From Arbacia lixula (lineage: Eukaryota > Echinodermata > Echinoidea > Arbacioida > Arbaciidae): a DNA stretch of 64,000 bases. Positions 11,415-21,892 of the stretch are shown piece after piece. The notes beneath the pieces are model-generated. The model had not been told where the DNA came from. It did not search any database and saw nothing but the letters and a program-made list of their open reading frames with translations. The stretch's first letter is position 1, and each line of letters starts with the position of its first letter. The position numbers and the translations under genes are program-made. Location: contig OZ022594.1 in NCBI GenBank assembly GCA_963669155.1, positions 18,531,302 to 18,595,301 on the forward strand, in the 5' to 3' direction.

Positions 11415-11750
11415 AGGTGTCGTGGTATAGTGGTCGTAAACTGTGACTGAAGCTCAAGGTCCTTGGTTTAATTCCACCCATGGTACTTTATCCATATTGC
11501 TGCTCTCCACCCAGGAGTATAAATGGGTACCTGGTAGGAGGTGGACGATAGTATGAATGATTTGATCCAGCACAGGTATCGTGCAGCGGGCTAGGGATTC
11601 TCCCCAGGGAGTAGAGATAGTGCACATATGTGTGCATGACATGTTCTTGTATCCAGCTACCAAGGCTCTTATTCTAACATCCCTCATGATTCAGTCTCAG
11701 GACTGCCAAATGTGACAGACCCTCTACACCCTACATAAATAAAAGAAACC
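11415..11750 (+). mobile_element. tRNA-derived SINE with a conserved central domain (copy A)
   Basis: A tRNA-like head (GTGTCGTGGTATAGTGG as A box, GGTTTAATTCC as B box) is followed by CTCTCCACCCAGGAGTATAA and ATGGGTACCTGGTAGGAGG, then a unique body and a tail ending CATAAATAAAAGAAACC. The central block resembles the shared domain of the MetaSINE superfamily as I remember it, so that name is tentative. Confidence 0.65.
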
Positions 11751-11969
11751 AGAAAAAAAGAGCATAAAACCATCAGAGAAGTTGTCACTAGAGCAAATAT
11801 CAGATCACTCATTATCAAATTCACTGAGGAAGATATTCATTAAAATAATAAACAACTATGCCATTTTTTTTTTCATTTTTCAAAGAAATTTTAGGACATA
11901 CATGCAGTAGTAAGGATAGCGTGATCCATTCTGCAAATGAATGAAAAACATGTCAGAAAAAAATCTTCG

Positions 11970-12045
11970 AACTAGATGGGATTTGATCCTGCAATCGGGC
12001 CGTGTCTCAACCACAGAAGCTATGGTTATGCTATACTAATTTTGT
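11970..12045 (-). mobile_element. tRNA-derived SINE fragment, reverse orientation (copy A)
   Basis: GATGGGATTTGATCCTGCAATC is the reverse complement of a T-arm/B-box region, and the neighbouring ACAGAAGCTATGG fits the tRNA body. Copy B (38567-38640) has the intact reversed B box GGGATTTGAACC. Confidence 0.4.
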
Positions 12046-12317
12046 ATAAAAGTACAAATGGGGAATGGTATTTTATTAAGCTAGAGGTTTAATCTGAAAT
12101 CACCTCTGTGGCATTGTAAATATAGCTTGCCATTCACTACATGTCTAACATATATACATGAATCCTTAAACTGAGTTCAACAGTGGAGAGATGGATAAAG
12201 GTGTATGTAAATATTATACAACTATACCAAGCTGTGAGATTGTATAGTGGAAATTATCTATCTGAGGAGGGAGTGGCATAGAACTATTTTTTTCGAGGGG
12301 CGAAGCCCCCAAGGAAA

Positions 12318-13609
12318 CAAGGCATTAGCAATATTGTGTCTCGCCCACTTGCGAAAATAACCAGAAATATCGCGATCTCCGTTGCTACGCAAAAGAAAAC
12401 TGAAACAAACAAATAAGCAACTTTAAACAGACAACATCAAAATCAGGTGCAAAATAGTGACTTTGAATAAATTTGCATAAATGTGCATGAGTAATGTTTG
12501 CCTAAATCTACATCAGTAATGCTCACACATGCTCACACAATTCTGTGCACAAGTTAGGAAGACTTCACCAAGAGTCTTGCAAGTAAACTTTAATGTATGA
12601 CCTCAAATGACCTTTGACCTTATCATGTGACCTCTTACAGCACAATAACATGCAGGTGCCCCCAGTGCATCCATCATCCAAGTTTGATTGCCATTGTAGC
12701 AACATGTGATGAGTTATGTGTGATAAGAGAGTCTTGCAAGTAAACTTTAACGTATGACCTCAAATGACCTTTGACCTTATCCTGTGACCTCCAACGGTAC
12801 CATAACATGAAGGTACCCCCAGTGCATCTATGACCCAAGTTAGGTTGTAATCCAAGCAACCCATGTGAAGTTATTTGTCAAAAGAGAGTCTTGCAGGTAA
12901 ACTTTAACGTATGACCTCAAATGACCTTTGACCTTATCCTTTGACCTCCAACGCCACCATAACATGAAGGTGCCCCCAGTGCATCTATGACCCAAGTAAG
13001 GTTGTAATCCAAGCAACCCATGTGAAGTTATTTGTCAAAAGAGTCTTGCAGGTAAACTTTAACGTATGACCTCAAATGACCTTTGACCTTATCCTGTGAC
13101 CTCCAACGGTACCATAACATGAAGGTTCCCCCAGTGCATCTATGACCCAAGTTAGGTTGTAATCCAAGCAACCCATGTGAAGTTATTTGTCAAAAGAGAC
13201 TCTTGCAGGTAAACTTTAACGTATGACCTCAAATGACCTTTGACCTTATCCTGTGACCTCCAACAGCACCATAACATGAAGGTACCCCCAGTGCATCTAT
13301 GACCCAAGTTAGGTTGTAATCCAAGCAACCCATGTGAAGTTATTTGTCAAAAGAGAGTCTTGCAGGTAAACTTTAACGTATGACCTCAAATGACCTTTGA
13401 CCTTATCCTGTGACCTTCAATGCCACCATAACATGAAGGTACCCCCAGTGCATCTATGACCCAAGTTAGGTTGTAATCCAAGCAACCCATGTGAAGTTAT
13501 GGATCATAAGAGAGTCTTGCAGGTAAACTTTAACATTTGTGACGGACGACGGACGGACGCCATTTGGATCCCTTAGTCTCGCCTTCACCTCCGGTGGGCG
13601 AGACAAAAA
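12318..13609. mobile_element. HINE/Helentron-like element with a tandem-repeat core (copy A location)
   Basis: It starts about CAAGGCATTAGCAATATTG, has GTCTCGCCCAC near the left end, and ends in a hairpin (GTCTCGCC, TTCACCTCCGGTG, GGCGAGAC) then a short A run. The core is six full monomers of about 156 bp plus a partial one, then (ACGG)n. The same element with the same ends is at 42591-44077, at a different site. In copy B the matching place (about 38810) lacks it. The layout (subterminal inverted repeat, 3' hairpin, tandem core) matches the pearl/HINE class of non-autonomous Helentrons. That assignment is tentative. Confidence 0.65.
12571..13533 (+). repeat. 156-bp tandem array with DR1 motifs (copy A)
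   Basis: Monomers start with AGAGTCTTGCA at about 12571, 12726, 12883, 13040, 13196, 13351 and 13508 (last partial). Each full unit carries TGACCTCAAATGACCTTTGA, which contains two of its AGGTCA-type half sites. Each therefore holds the direct repeat TGACCTTTGACCT (first at 12608-12620), plus TGTGACCTCC further on. Confidence 0.9.
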
Positions 13610-14285
13610 TAGTAACTTATGCCAGTCCCTCCGAAGATGGATAATTTTCACTATACTTTCGAACGCAATGCTTGGTATATTTGTTTTATATCCCTTTTGT
13701 AAAACAATAACTAATAAATACTATTTAGAAAATAGTAAAACTTTCGGTAACACCATGTGGTTGTATGTCGCCTTTTTTTTTTCTCTGTCTCGATATCGGT
13801 TCATCCCAGGTAAATGCGCAACACACCGCGCACTGCATTCATGCGCGCACTAATTTACGCCCGCTCAGGTAGAGAGCATGCGCAGTAGTCCCAAGGAAGA
13901 AAATAGTAAATAGAGCATGCGCAGTCCTCCCCAGGAAAAAATAGTGAAAAATATCCGGAGCTCTTCGAGCATCAATTGACCAATCACGTTCCTAGAATAC
14001 TCATGAATATTCATAGAAGGGAAATAAAAAATTTATATAAAAGTGAATTTCAACCAGAATATATCAACATTGCAGGTACACAATGGCAAAATAATATGAA
14101 ACCTTTTTCTTTTGGAAAGGTAAATAAATAGCTGGGATTCAATGCAAGATATTTCTACCAAACACACAAATCCACTTATATTTTTCAGGTATCCTTCTCT
14201 GAAAAAACAAATAAGGATCGAGAGGACTCAATTCTGTCACCCGATCCCGTCACTTTAGCATGTTTTTTTTTACCTATCTGAAAAA
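13610..14285. other. Non-coding stretch, largely copy A only
   Basis: Up to about 14030 this has no counterpart in copy B. It holds two GAGCATGCGCAGT motifs (13875 and 13913). No gene is seen. Confidence 0.5.
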
Positions 14286-14299
14286 GATACTACAGATGA

Positions 14300-14566
14300 A
14301 ACCTGTCTATAGTGACCACCCAAGGGAAACAAAAATTGTGGCCTTTATAGACAGGTGGCTGCTATAGACAGGTTCTTTAACACATGATCTCTTTCCGGGG
14401 GAATCATTTTAGTGGCCACTATAGACAGGTTGGCTGCTATAGACAGGTGGCCGCAAAGACAGGTTAGACTGTATATAGTGAAACCTGTCTATAGTGGCCA
14501 CCCAAGGGAAACAAAAATTGTGGCCTTTATAGACAGGTGGCCACTAAGACAGGTTTGACTGTATGT
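14300..14566. mobile_element. Tigger-like MITE, tandem pair (copy A)
   Basis: The ends are GAAACCTGTCTATAGTG and, reversed, ACAGTCAAACCTGTCTTAG. The internal GACAGGTGGC/GCCACTATAGACAGG pieces give inverted symmetry. The unit occurs twice in tandem (about 14300-14472 and 14478-14566, the second shorter). The CAGT-AAACC terminus and TA flank fit pogo/Tigger-type MITEs. Confidence 0.6.
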
Positions 14567-14600
14567 CTGCACATAGATCCATAGTATTCTAGTCTATACC

Positions 14601-14712
14601 AGGGGCCTGTCTTAAAAAGCTTTGCGATCGTATCTCTGTACATTTGAGATAGGAGTATGGACTTGCAATTGCCCAAAACCAATCGCAACTCTATATAAGA
14701 CAGGACCCTAGT
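14601..14712. mobile_element. Foldback MITE, GGGCCTGTCTTA type (copy A)
   Basis: The left end GGGGCCTGTCTTAAAAAG and right end CTATATAAGACAGGACCCT are inverted repeats, with GCGATCG/CAATCGCAA inside. Copy B (about 39298-39402) keeps the left part. Confidence 0.55.
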
Positions 14713-14744
14713 GTGAACAACTCAACCTACAGTGACCTTGAATA

Positions 14745-14935
14745 CTATGGATCTACGAACCTGACAGATTATTGTCTCTTTCAGATTAGTAAAGCGCGCT
14801 AAACAACAGGAACGGGTTGACTGAATGGAGTCTATGGATCTACGTACCTGACAGATTATTGTCTCTTTCAGATTAGTAAAGCGCAATAAACGACAGGAGC
14901 GGGTTGACTGAATGGAGTCCTTCTACTAATTCTTG
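14745..14935 (+). repeat. 87-bp tandem repeat, two units (copy A)
   Basis: CTATGGATCTACG, TACCTGACAGATTATTGTC, AGATTAGTAAAGCGC and GGGTTGACTGAATGGAGTC repeat at 14745 and about 14832. Copy B has the same pair at about 39407-39575. Confidence 0.75.
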
Positions 14936-15452
14936 TATATTTCACAAGCATTTACAAGATCACATCCTTTGGACAATGACTATATGTATAATCACCACTG
15001 CTCTCTTTAAGGAAACATCTCTATGAATAATACAGTACCAGCTGTAAACAAGTTTGACATAATCTCTAGCTTATACGACCTTACTTGGAGAACCACTGAC
15101 TTTACAAAACAAACAGCTCCTGTGTCAGAGGAGAGAGTCTAGATTCATGCACCATATATTGTACAACTTTGGCTGACTAGCACATTTTATATAAAATCAC
15201 AAGGCACCAAGCGCTGAACAGTTTGCTTACATATCCTTATTTACATCATCATTAGCCTAGCTTACAGGCTGTAAGACATTTTTAAATCAAACTTCAAATA
15301 AGAGTCAGGTACACATTAGATGAGTCACTTTGTAATTTTTGTCTTTCCTCAGTTGATCCATGAGAATGAAAGCGTCTATGGCAGCCATGCCTCACTATTA
15401 AAAAGTTTGGATAATAAATACCCAACAGCCTGAAAGCAAGGCTACATTGATA

Positions 15453-15723
15453 CAGGGTGGTCACCAGAAAATCTTTTATAGATGACTCAAAATGGCAGAA
15501 TGTCACCTTTTGTCAGATATCTGTGCTAGACGGGTGGTACACAGCTATGGTACACATGGCTCAGAGAAAACAAAAACAGTAAGAATAATAAGACTATTTT
15601 TAGAGACTGATTAGAGACTGATTTTAGAAGTGGTGTAATAAATTTGCTTGTGGCTCAAAATCACTTTCTGTACCCCAAGCATGGTGTTTGTGCCGCACGT
15701 TTTGTACACTGGGGACCACCCTG
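15453..15723. mobile_element. Mariner-like MITE with CAGGGTGGTC ends (copy A)
   Basis: The left end CAGGGTGGTCACC and right end GGGGACCACCCTG are inverted repeats flanked by TA on both sides (15451-15452 and 15724-15725). It is 271 bp with no transposase frame. It lies downstream of the last MS4A-like exon. Confidence 0.7.
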
Positions 15724-15928
15724 TATTGATATATACTATGCATGACTAGCTGGCAAACTCAATGGATCGAAGCATGCTTCGTCTGATATCAAGCCTTTGA
15801 GAGCTATAGCCATGCTGCTCTATGTGATTCATGAGTACAGAAGGTGAAATAATCAACAGCTAGCTCGTTGGGGGCGATGCGCCATCTATGAGACTTCAAT
15901 TTCAAATGTTCGTCAGGTGGCCCAATTT

Positions 15929-18900
15929 TCACTGCACCTTGAAGTTAGAGTGACCTCCCTCCTTCCAGGAGGGTGGGGCGCGCCAGGGTGACTCCAGAGG
16001 GACCTTCTCTGGTATGTTCCCTTGGCATGGGGGAGGGGGCAGGACAGGGTAGGAGGGGGGTGGGGAGAGGACGGGGTAGACTGGGGCGGGGGGAAGGGGA
16101 ATGTGGCTGTAGTCCTGCAGGATGGGAGGCTGGGAGAGGCCAGTCAGAGACTCCTGCGATGGGATGAAAGATGAGGAGATGAAAGAAGGAGAGGAGATGA
16201 AGAGAAGAGAGGGCGAGATGGGAGAAGAGAAGAGATGAAAGGAGAAGGAGATGAAAGAGAGGTAGAGAAGAAAGATGAAAGAAGGATAGATGAAGAGAAG
16301 AGAGGGAGAGATGGGAGAAGAGAGGAGGTGAAAGGAGAAAGAGATGAAAGAGAGGTAGAGAAGAAAGATGAAAGAAGGATAGATGAAGAGAAGAGAGGGA
16401 GAGATGGGAGAAGAGAGGAGGTGAAAGGAGAAAGAGATGAAAGAGAGGTAGAGAAGAAAGATGAAAGAAGGATAGATGAAGAGAAGAGAGGGAGAGATGG
16501 GAGAAGAGAGGAGATGAAAGGAGAAAGAGATGAAAGAGAGGTAGAGAAGAAAGAAGGAAAGGAGATGAAAAAAGAGAGATCAAAGAGGAGAGAAAATAAA
16601 GAAGAGAGTGAGAGATAAGAGAAAAGAGGAGGAGATGAAAGGAGAGAGGGGACGGAAGAAGAGAGGAGGAGAAAAAAGTGATTTTTTTTAGTGACTGCCC
16701 TTTCTTCTCTCAGTTGTATCTATATTCGAGCTACCTTCATAAAAAGTTGAGATGAATTTCTGAGCTACATATGTGAATGAGGATATAGGCACAAATGATT
16801 GTTGGCCGATGGATGAAAGATGAATCAGTCAAAAATTAAACCTGGCGACAGCCCTGTATGTGTAGAAGCAGATAAACTTTATTCATTTACACATGCAGGG
16901 TAGCCCCTTAAGTGGTTAAACACTGTTTTGCTAGGGGGCCCTGCTTTGACATTTTAACATTGAACACAACATGGTTTACAGAAATACAAATGAATAAGAT
17001 GTACATCTTGGTACAAATAAACATCATTATGGAAATTGCATTATTCAGCAAAATTGTAACAAACGAAAAATGTACTTAGTAGACCTATATATGGATTAGG
17101 CCAATTTGATTTTGGATAAAATTACAATTATACAATTGTTTATCAAAATGGGGAGTTCCCCCACCTACCCTCTGCCTTGTGTCATCCCAACAGCACCCAC
17201 AACATCCCAGACCGGCCATACAGTGGTACACGGCGACCGCTGCAACTAGCAGCTCCATGCAAGACACGAGAGCCGCAGTGACATTATACAGCATGGACGT
17301 GTTCTACAGAGGGGAACAATACGGAATGGCTCAAAGATATTAGTTATACAGAGTGAAATATTTATGTATCTCTATAAGGAGCCTTGTCAAAACATGTCGA
17401 CCGTCTCTGCCATGTCTTTTAGGCAAACGGATGGGCCTTTGAACTTCCATCTCTCCTGAATAGCGGTCCGAAGGTTGAAATGACTGGAAAGGCCAGTGTT
17501 CCAACAATAGCCATATCCGGTCTTTTGTTTCATTCTGCCACATCATATGATAATATTATAGCATGGACCCTAGTAGGGTCCATGATTATAGTGAAGGAAG
17601 GGACCGCACACGTTTTTTGAACCAAAAGAACACTGGCGGCCTTATATTGAAAAGGACTGGAGACTGGGATTCTCAGATATAACTGCAGTCTTTTGTGTTG
17701 TGAACTTTTGACAAAACGGCTAAGTGACCACTGTCTACATTACTGTAAAACCAGTAATTTTTCTGCGAGTAATTTTTTTTTCGCGCAGAAGATGAACTAT
17801 AAAACAATCTACCCTATATGTTAAAATCAGCAACACAGCCCTGAACACTCAACGCCACTAAAAGAACGACTGCTGTACAACGTGTCATAGAAAGCAACAT
17901 ACGCACAATTTCAATGTCAGTACTAGTATAGTAACTCCAGAATACCTGACAGACTTGCATGTTTAGCCGTTAAAGATAGCAGGATGATTTTAAATTGGTA
18001 GTGAATTTAAATTCACGCTTGCTCTGTGTTGTGCGAAAATTCAGTCTTTAAATCCAGGGCAGTCACTGAATAAAGTAGAGTGTACTCATTGCGTGCAGTT
18101 ATTATAGCACAAACACAACATAAAGTGCAATCTACTCTAATGACCAACTGTATAAAATAACCACCTGCCTATAAAAAGAATTTGTGTTTTCCATTTTGCT
18201 GGTGCTTTTATCAAAACCAACTGAACTTTAGGGTGTATTTTCCCTTTAATTGATACCTGTTCTGAAATTCTGAGTGGTCAGTTTTCAGTCCATCTCAATG
18301 TATCCTAAATCTATGAGATGACCATCACACAGCAGGTTCTATCGTTTAAAGGGATAGTTAACCCTTAAGGTTAGTTGGTTTCAATAAAAGCAGAAGCATG
18401 AAAGAAACACATTGAAGGTTCAACGAAAATCGGTCGAAGGAATAGAAAGTTATTAGATTTTGAATTTCAATTTTGTGACGTCACATGCAAGGTGCTCTCC
18501 CATATGTTGTGTACAATATAAATAAATTGCTCATTTTTTGTTTTTGAAAATGGAATGATTTTTTTTTTTCATACAGATATGTGTGTAAAAATGTATTTTT
18601 GATCAAATGTACAGGTACAAGGATGCATATTTTTTTTTAAGAAAATGCAAATTTTTGAGAAATTGTACACAACATATGGGAGAGCACCTCACACGTGACA
18701 TAACAAAATCAAAACTTTAAAAGATCATAACATTCTTTCATCAAACCTTCACTAATGTGTTTCTTTCATGTGTCTGCTTGTATTGAAACAAAAATAATTT
18801 CAGGGTGAACTATCCCTTTAAAAGAAATCTTTAAATCAAACACAATAAACACAATGTGCTGCTCTTCCATTATCTGTAACTTAATCGGCTCCATGCAAGT

Positions 18901-21364
18901 ACCTGAAAAATAGAGCAATCACAGCCATTCGCTTCCATGAAGGTCGCATGTCCTTCTGTCACTATGATCACAGATGACATCATGCAGGATATCGTGGAGA
19001 ACAACAGATAGAGGCCAATCTGTTAAAAGATGAGTAAAAACAATTAATAATAACAATAATTAGCAATTCTTCTATGGCGCAAAACGCATAGTGATTAAAC
19101 ATGTCCCTGTGTGCTCTAAAGAAAGAAGTACAAGACACAAGATATAGGATATATATATATATATAAGCTACATGTACGCCTACCAGTATTCTCTTCATCC
19201 ATTTCTTTCACAAAATATATATATAAGATATATATAACAATGTAAGAAATTATACATATACAACATATAAAACACAAAGATATATATAATATATGAATAT
19301 ATGAATATAATATATAATGAAGATATATATGAACAGATTGTACATTAGATGTGAAATAAGTGCATCTTTAAATTGATCTTAAATCATAAGATAGAACAGA
19401 TAATACATTAGATGTTAAATAAGTGCGTCTTTAAATTGATCTTAAATTGAATCAATGTTTTTTCAAGTTGTCTTGGAGATTCTTCCACAAGGTTGAGTCA
19501 ATGAAGTGAACCTGCGTACACCATATGACCAGATCAGAAGTGATGGAATAACAAACATTTTTTTTTGTTATCAGATCAAAGATTTCTAAGTAAAGCCATG
19601 TGTAAAAGTGATTTTATTGTTAGGCAAGTAATAGTTACATTTCATTTGACATTGAAAATCATCCAACACATGAAAGTGATATTTTTCCATATTTTGTTAC
19701 AGCTAGGTTTCACATGAATATGTATACAACATTAAGACAGTTCATTAGATATCTCTCTATATTGAGGTTTTCATTTTGTACACAAAGAAATATAATTCAA
19801 ACTAAAATAAAGTGAACACCATTCATCAACTTTACATGCATAATACTCAATTTAGAAGAGCTTTTTCTTGCTTCTTTTTTCTTTCACATCCAAGTCATAC
19901 ACATACGAAACAGCTCAAAGGAATTGGCATAGGGAAAGGGTAAGGGAAGAAAGGGATCGACCCGCAGTTTTAACATTCGGTATATTTTGTCCAGTTCAGC
20001 ATGAAACATGATGCTTTTTAGGCTAAAACATCGTGTTTCATGCTGAACTGGACAAAATATACCGCTATTTAAAACTGCGGCTCCTTTCCTTTCTTCCCCG
20101 TTCCCCTACCCTTTCCCTATGCCAATTCCTTTGAGCTGTTGTGTATATACCTTCCTTCATACTCCTCTGTGATACTGAATTTGGTAGGTTTGTATTTGAA
20201 AATGTGAAACTTATTTCAACACTGAACTGCTGATCAACATATCAAATATTACAGTTAATCATATAAAGGAGCTGCATGGGTTTCTTACCATGAAAGTCTG
20301 TTCCATCATTGTAGAAACACCAAACACCCCGCAAAACAGGAAAAGCTGCCGAAATACATGTATAAAGAAAAAGAATATATTCAATCACAATAAAGTTGAA
20401 ATCCTGCTATAGGCGATCATATAGTCACATGTACATGTGTTGAGAAAGTCGCTCAAGCGAGTCTGTGCCACGGGACCAATTAGTCTTAGCATTTGGAGCA
20501 AGAGCGATGGAGATCCCCCCCCTCCCCCGCCCCCATTCCAACTGTGTTGAAGCTTGCCAATATCAAGGGAAAACAACTATTTCTAACCTTTTCTTAATTA
20601 CTGACCCTGCCTACATGTAGGCTTGTTTTTTCCGCTTAGATAGTGAGCAGAGTGACTCCCATACAAAACACGCTATGAATAAACTTAAAATTTTAGATCG
20701 CAATTAAGATCGCAACTAAGCCACATGCACCTACCCCTTTGGTTACTGCAGTTCCATGGCAGATTTTGAAATCCTAAATGGACCAGGGAGATGTTTCACC
20801 AAGCTGTTCGTAAGTTACGAACGACTTTACGAGCGACTGGTGATCCCTTGTGCTAAATGTGATACCACGCTTTGTTCATTGAGAATCTGATTTAGCACAA
20901 GAAGGGATCACCAGTCGCTCGTAAAGTCGTTCGTAACTTACAAACAGCTTGGTGAAACACCCGCCTGGGTTCACGAAGCCAGAAAATCTAACCGTGAGCA
21001 ATGGGTTAAAAAATCTCACCAGTCCAGCCCAGAGGGGAAGGTCCATGAAGTAGTGGTGGGAGTGCAGGACCATCGTCAGCAGACCCATCACAGCCGTCAC
21101 TGACCCGCACAGGATCTGCAGCAGTCCTGTCAAACGTCCCACCCCAGGGTTGTAGCTACCGCGGCGCCCGCCGGTTGGGGAGGGAATGATGCTGATGAGG
21201 GGCTGGTAGCTGCCTGATGATGTCGCAAGGCCAAGGCTGCTACCCCCATCCACCCCGCTCCCTCCGCCTCCTCCTCTTCCTCGAGCTCTTCCAGCGTTGT
21301 ACTCACTGTTGTCTCCTACATCTCCTCCCACTTCAACGTCATCACCGCTAGGGTTGGATGGCAT
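15929..21364 (-). CDS. MS4A/CD20-like four-transmembrane protein, allele A (5 coding exons)
   Basis: Coding exons in order are 21364-21020, 20345-20289, 19019-18903, 17303-17169 and 16153-15929 (stop). All junctions have AG/GT borders and phase 0, giving about 292 residues. The first coding exon begins at 21406 behind a good acceptor (TTCTTCTCAG), so the ATG at 21364 has a 42-nt untranslated lead and an upstream non-coding exon is expected. A Gly-rich cytoplasmic start (residues 1-70) is followed by TM1 (LTGLLQILCGSVTAVMGLL), TM2 spanning the exon 1/2 junction (WAGL/LFLFCGVFGV), TM3 (GLYLLFSTISCMMSSVIIV), a loop with CDC, and TM4 (NVTAALVSCMELLVAAVAV). Then come a CCGCC cluster that could be palmitoylated and a Pro-rich tail (SPPPSYPVLPPPP). 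Order, spacing and the PLWAGL loop fit the CD20-like family, which comprises membrane proteins linked to calcium entry and receptor signalling in vertebrates. The function here is unknown. Introns hold many MITEs. Confidence 0.75.
16165..16670 (+). repeat. 93-bp purine-rich minisatellite in the last MS4A-like intron (copy A)
   Basis: About 3.3 units of a 93-bp repeat (GAAGAAAGATGAAAGAAGG then GAGAAGAGAGGGAGAGATGGG), followed by degenerate GA-rich sequence. In the gene's sense it is an approximately 500-nt CT-rich tract ending just before the acceptor of the last coding exon (16153). The 31-residue repeat frame on the plus strand is a by-product of a 93-bp period. Confidence 0.9.
16860..17065 (-). 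mobile_element. SINE-like dispersed repeat, reverse orientation (copy A)
   Basis: In reverse it ends in ATGAATAAAGTTTATCTGC after GGGGCTACCCTGCATG and CAGGGCCCCCTAGC. The same block is at about 41298-41480. It is called a repeat because I recognise its general form from echinoderm DNA. No pol III promoter is visible. Confidence 0.35.
17304..18344. other. MS4A-like intron between coding exons 3 and 4 (copy A), left part
   Basis: No exon-like sequence. A short palindrome (CATGGACCCTAGTAGGGTCC at about 17563-17582) is imperfectly kept in copy B. Copy B carries its HINE-like insertion in this intron. Confidence 0.6.
18345..18824. mobile_element. Foldback MITE, GGGATAGTTCACCC family (copy A, intronic)
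   Basis: The left arm starts TTTAAAGGGATAGTTAACCC and the right arm ends GGGTGAACTATCCCTTTAAA. Inner blocks are mirrored: TTGGTTTCAATAAAAG, GAAACACATTGAAGGTTC and GTGCTCTCCCATATGTTGTG. No coding capacity. Confidence 0.8.
19150..19335. repeat. TA-rich microsatellite (copy A)
   Basis: ATATATA runs and TATATAATATATGAATATA repeats. Copy B (about 45045-45122) is much shorter. Confidence 0.85.
19336..20280. other. MS4A-like intron between coding exons 2 and 3 (copy A)
   Basis: AT-rich. A near-duplicate of 70 bp (AGATAGAACAGATAATACAT-type, with TAAATTGATCTTAAAT) is at about 19325-19450. It also holds the foldback MITE 19911-20138. No exon-like sequence. Confidence 0.55.
19911..20138. mobile_element. 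Foldback MITE, CAGCTCAAAG family (copy A, intronic)
   Basis: The ends CAGCTCAAAGGAATTGGCAT and ATGCCAATTCCTTTGAGCTG are perfect inverted repeats. The inner TTTTGTCCAGTTCAGCATGA is also mirrored. Confidence 0.85.
20791..20959. mobile_element. Foldback MITE beside the MS4A-like exon (copy A)
   Basis: TGTTTCACCAAGCTGTTCGT, AGTTACGAACGACTTTACGA and CTGGTGATCCCTTGTGCTAA are mirrored in the right arm. Both copies have it, about 60 bp from the donor of the first coding exon, so an intron transcript would contain a stable stem there. Confidence 0.85.
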
Positions 21365-21892
21365 CTTTGAACCTGCGTGATCAAGCTTGCGATGGATGTA
21401 TGCGTTCTGAGAAGAAACCAGAAAATTATATTGGGGAACTATCTGCATGAAGTGTACACAGCAGATGAACTACACATGAAACTAGAAATAAACCGTCTGT
21501 CACAGTTGTGTTCTGTTAACTATAGGCTGGTATCCGTATGCCTGCGCTATAAGCTCTTCCGCAGGAAACAAACAGTACATGTAAGGTCACAGGATACAAT
21601 GGCACTGTTGTATACATCAAGTATCTGCTTGGGTCTCCCTGGAGGCATGTACTATTAGCTCTCAGCGGAAGGTCACAAGCTACAATGGAACATACCAGTA
21701 CTATTCATGTCAACTAACTGTTACAGGTCACAACTGGCTAATCAATAATGTGAACAATGCAGGCTAAGAGAACGTGGCCAAGCACAAATCCAATTGACAG
21801 TTGATAAAGGAGTCTCAAAATGACTGTATAGTGTTCGACTTCCAGACTTATTGGCCCACATTCACAAAGGAGTTTAGATCTAGGCCGAGGTT

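Noticed and set aside
12571-13533. A CRISPR-like array of regular repeats
   Set aside because: The whole 156-bp unit repeats with no unique spacers, the setting is eukaryotic, and there are no cas genes.
15294-15506. Minus-strand open frame (145 residues in copy B, 40383 down to 39946)
   Set aside because: It runs through a mariner-like MITE and adjoining non-coding DNA, and the frame is much shorter in copy A.
15945-16583. A 212-residue minus-strand frame overlapping the last MS4A-like exon
   Set aside because: It reads the minisatellite and then the exon in the wrong frame. The exon frame ending in FKVQ is kept in both alleles and joins the other exons in phase.
16235-16618. A 127-residue Glu/Lys/Arg repeat protein on the plus strand
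   Set aside because: It is a 93-bp minisatellite whose period is divisible by three. It lies antisense in an intron, and copy B has lost most of it.
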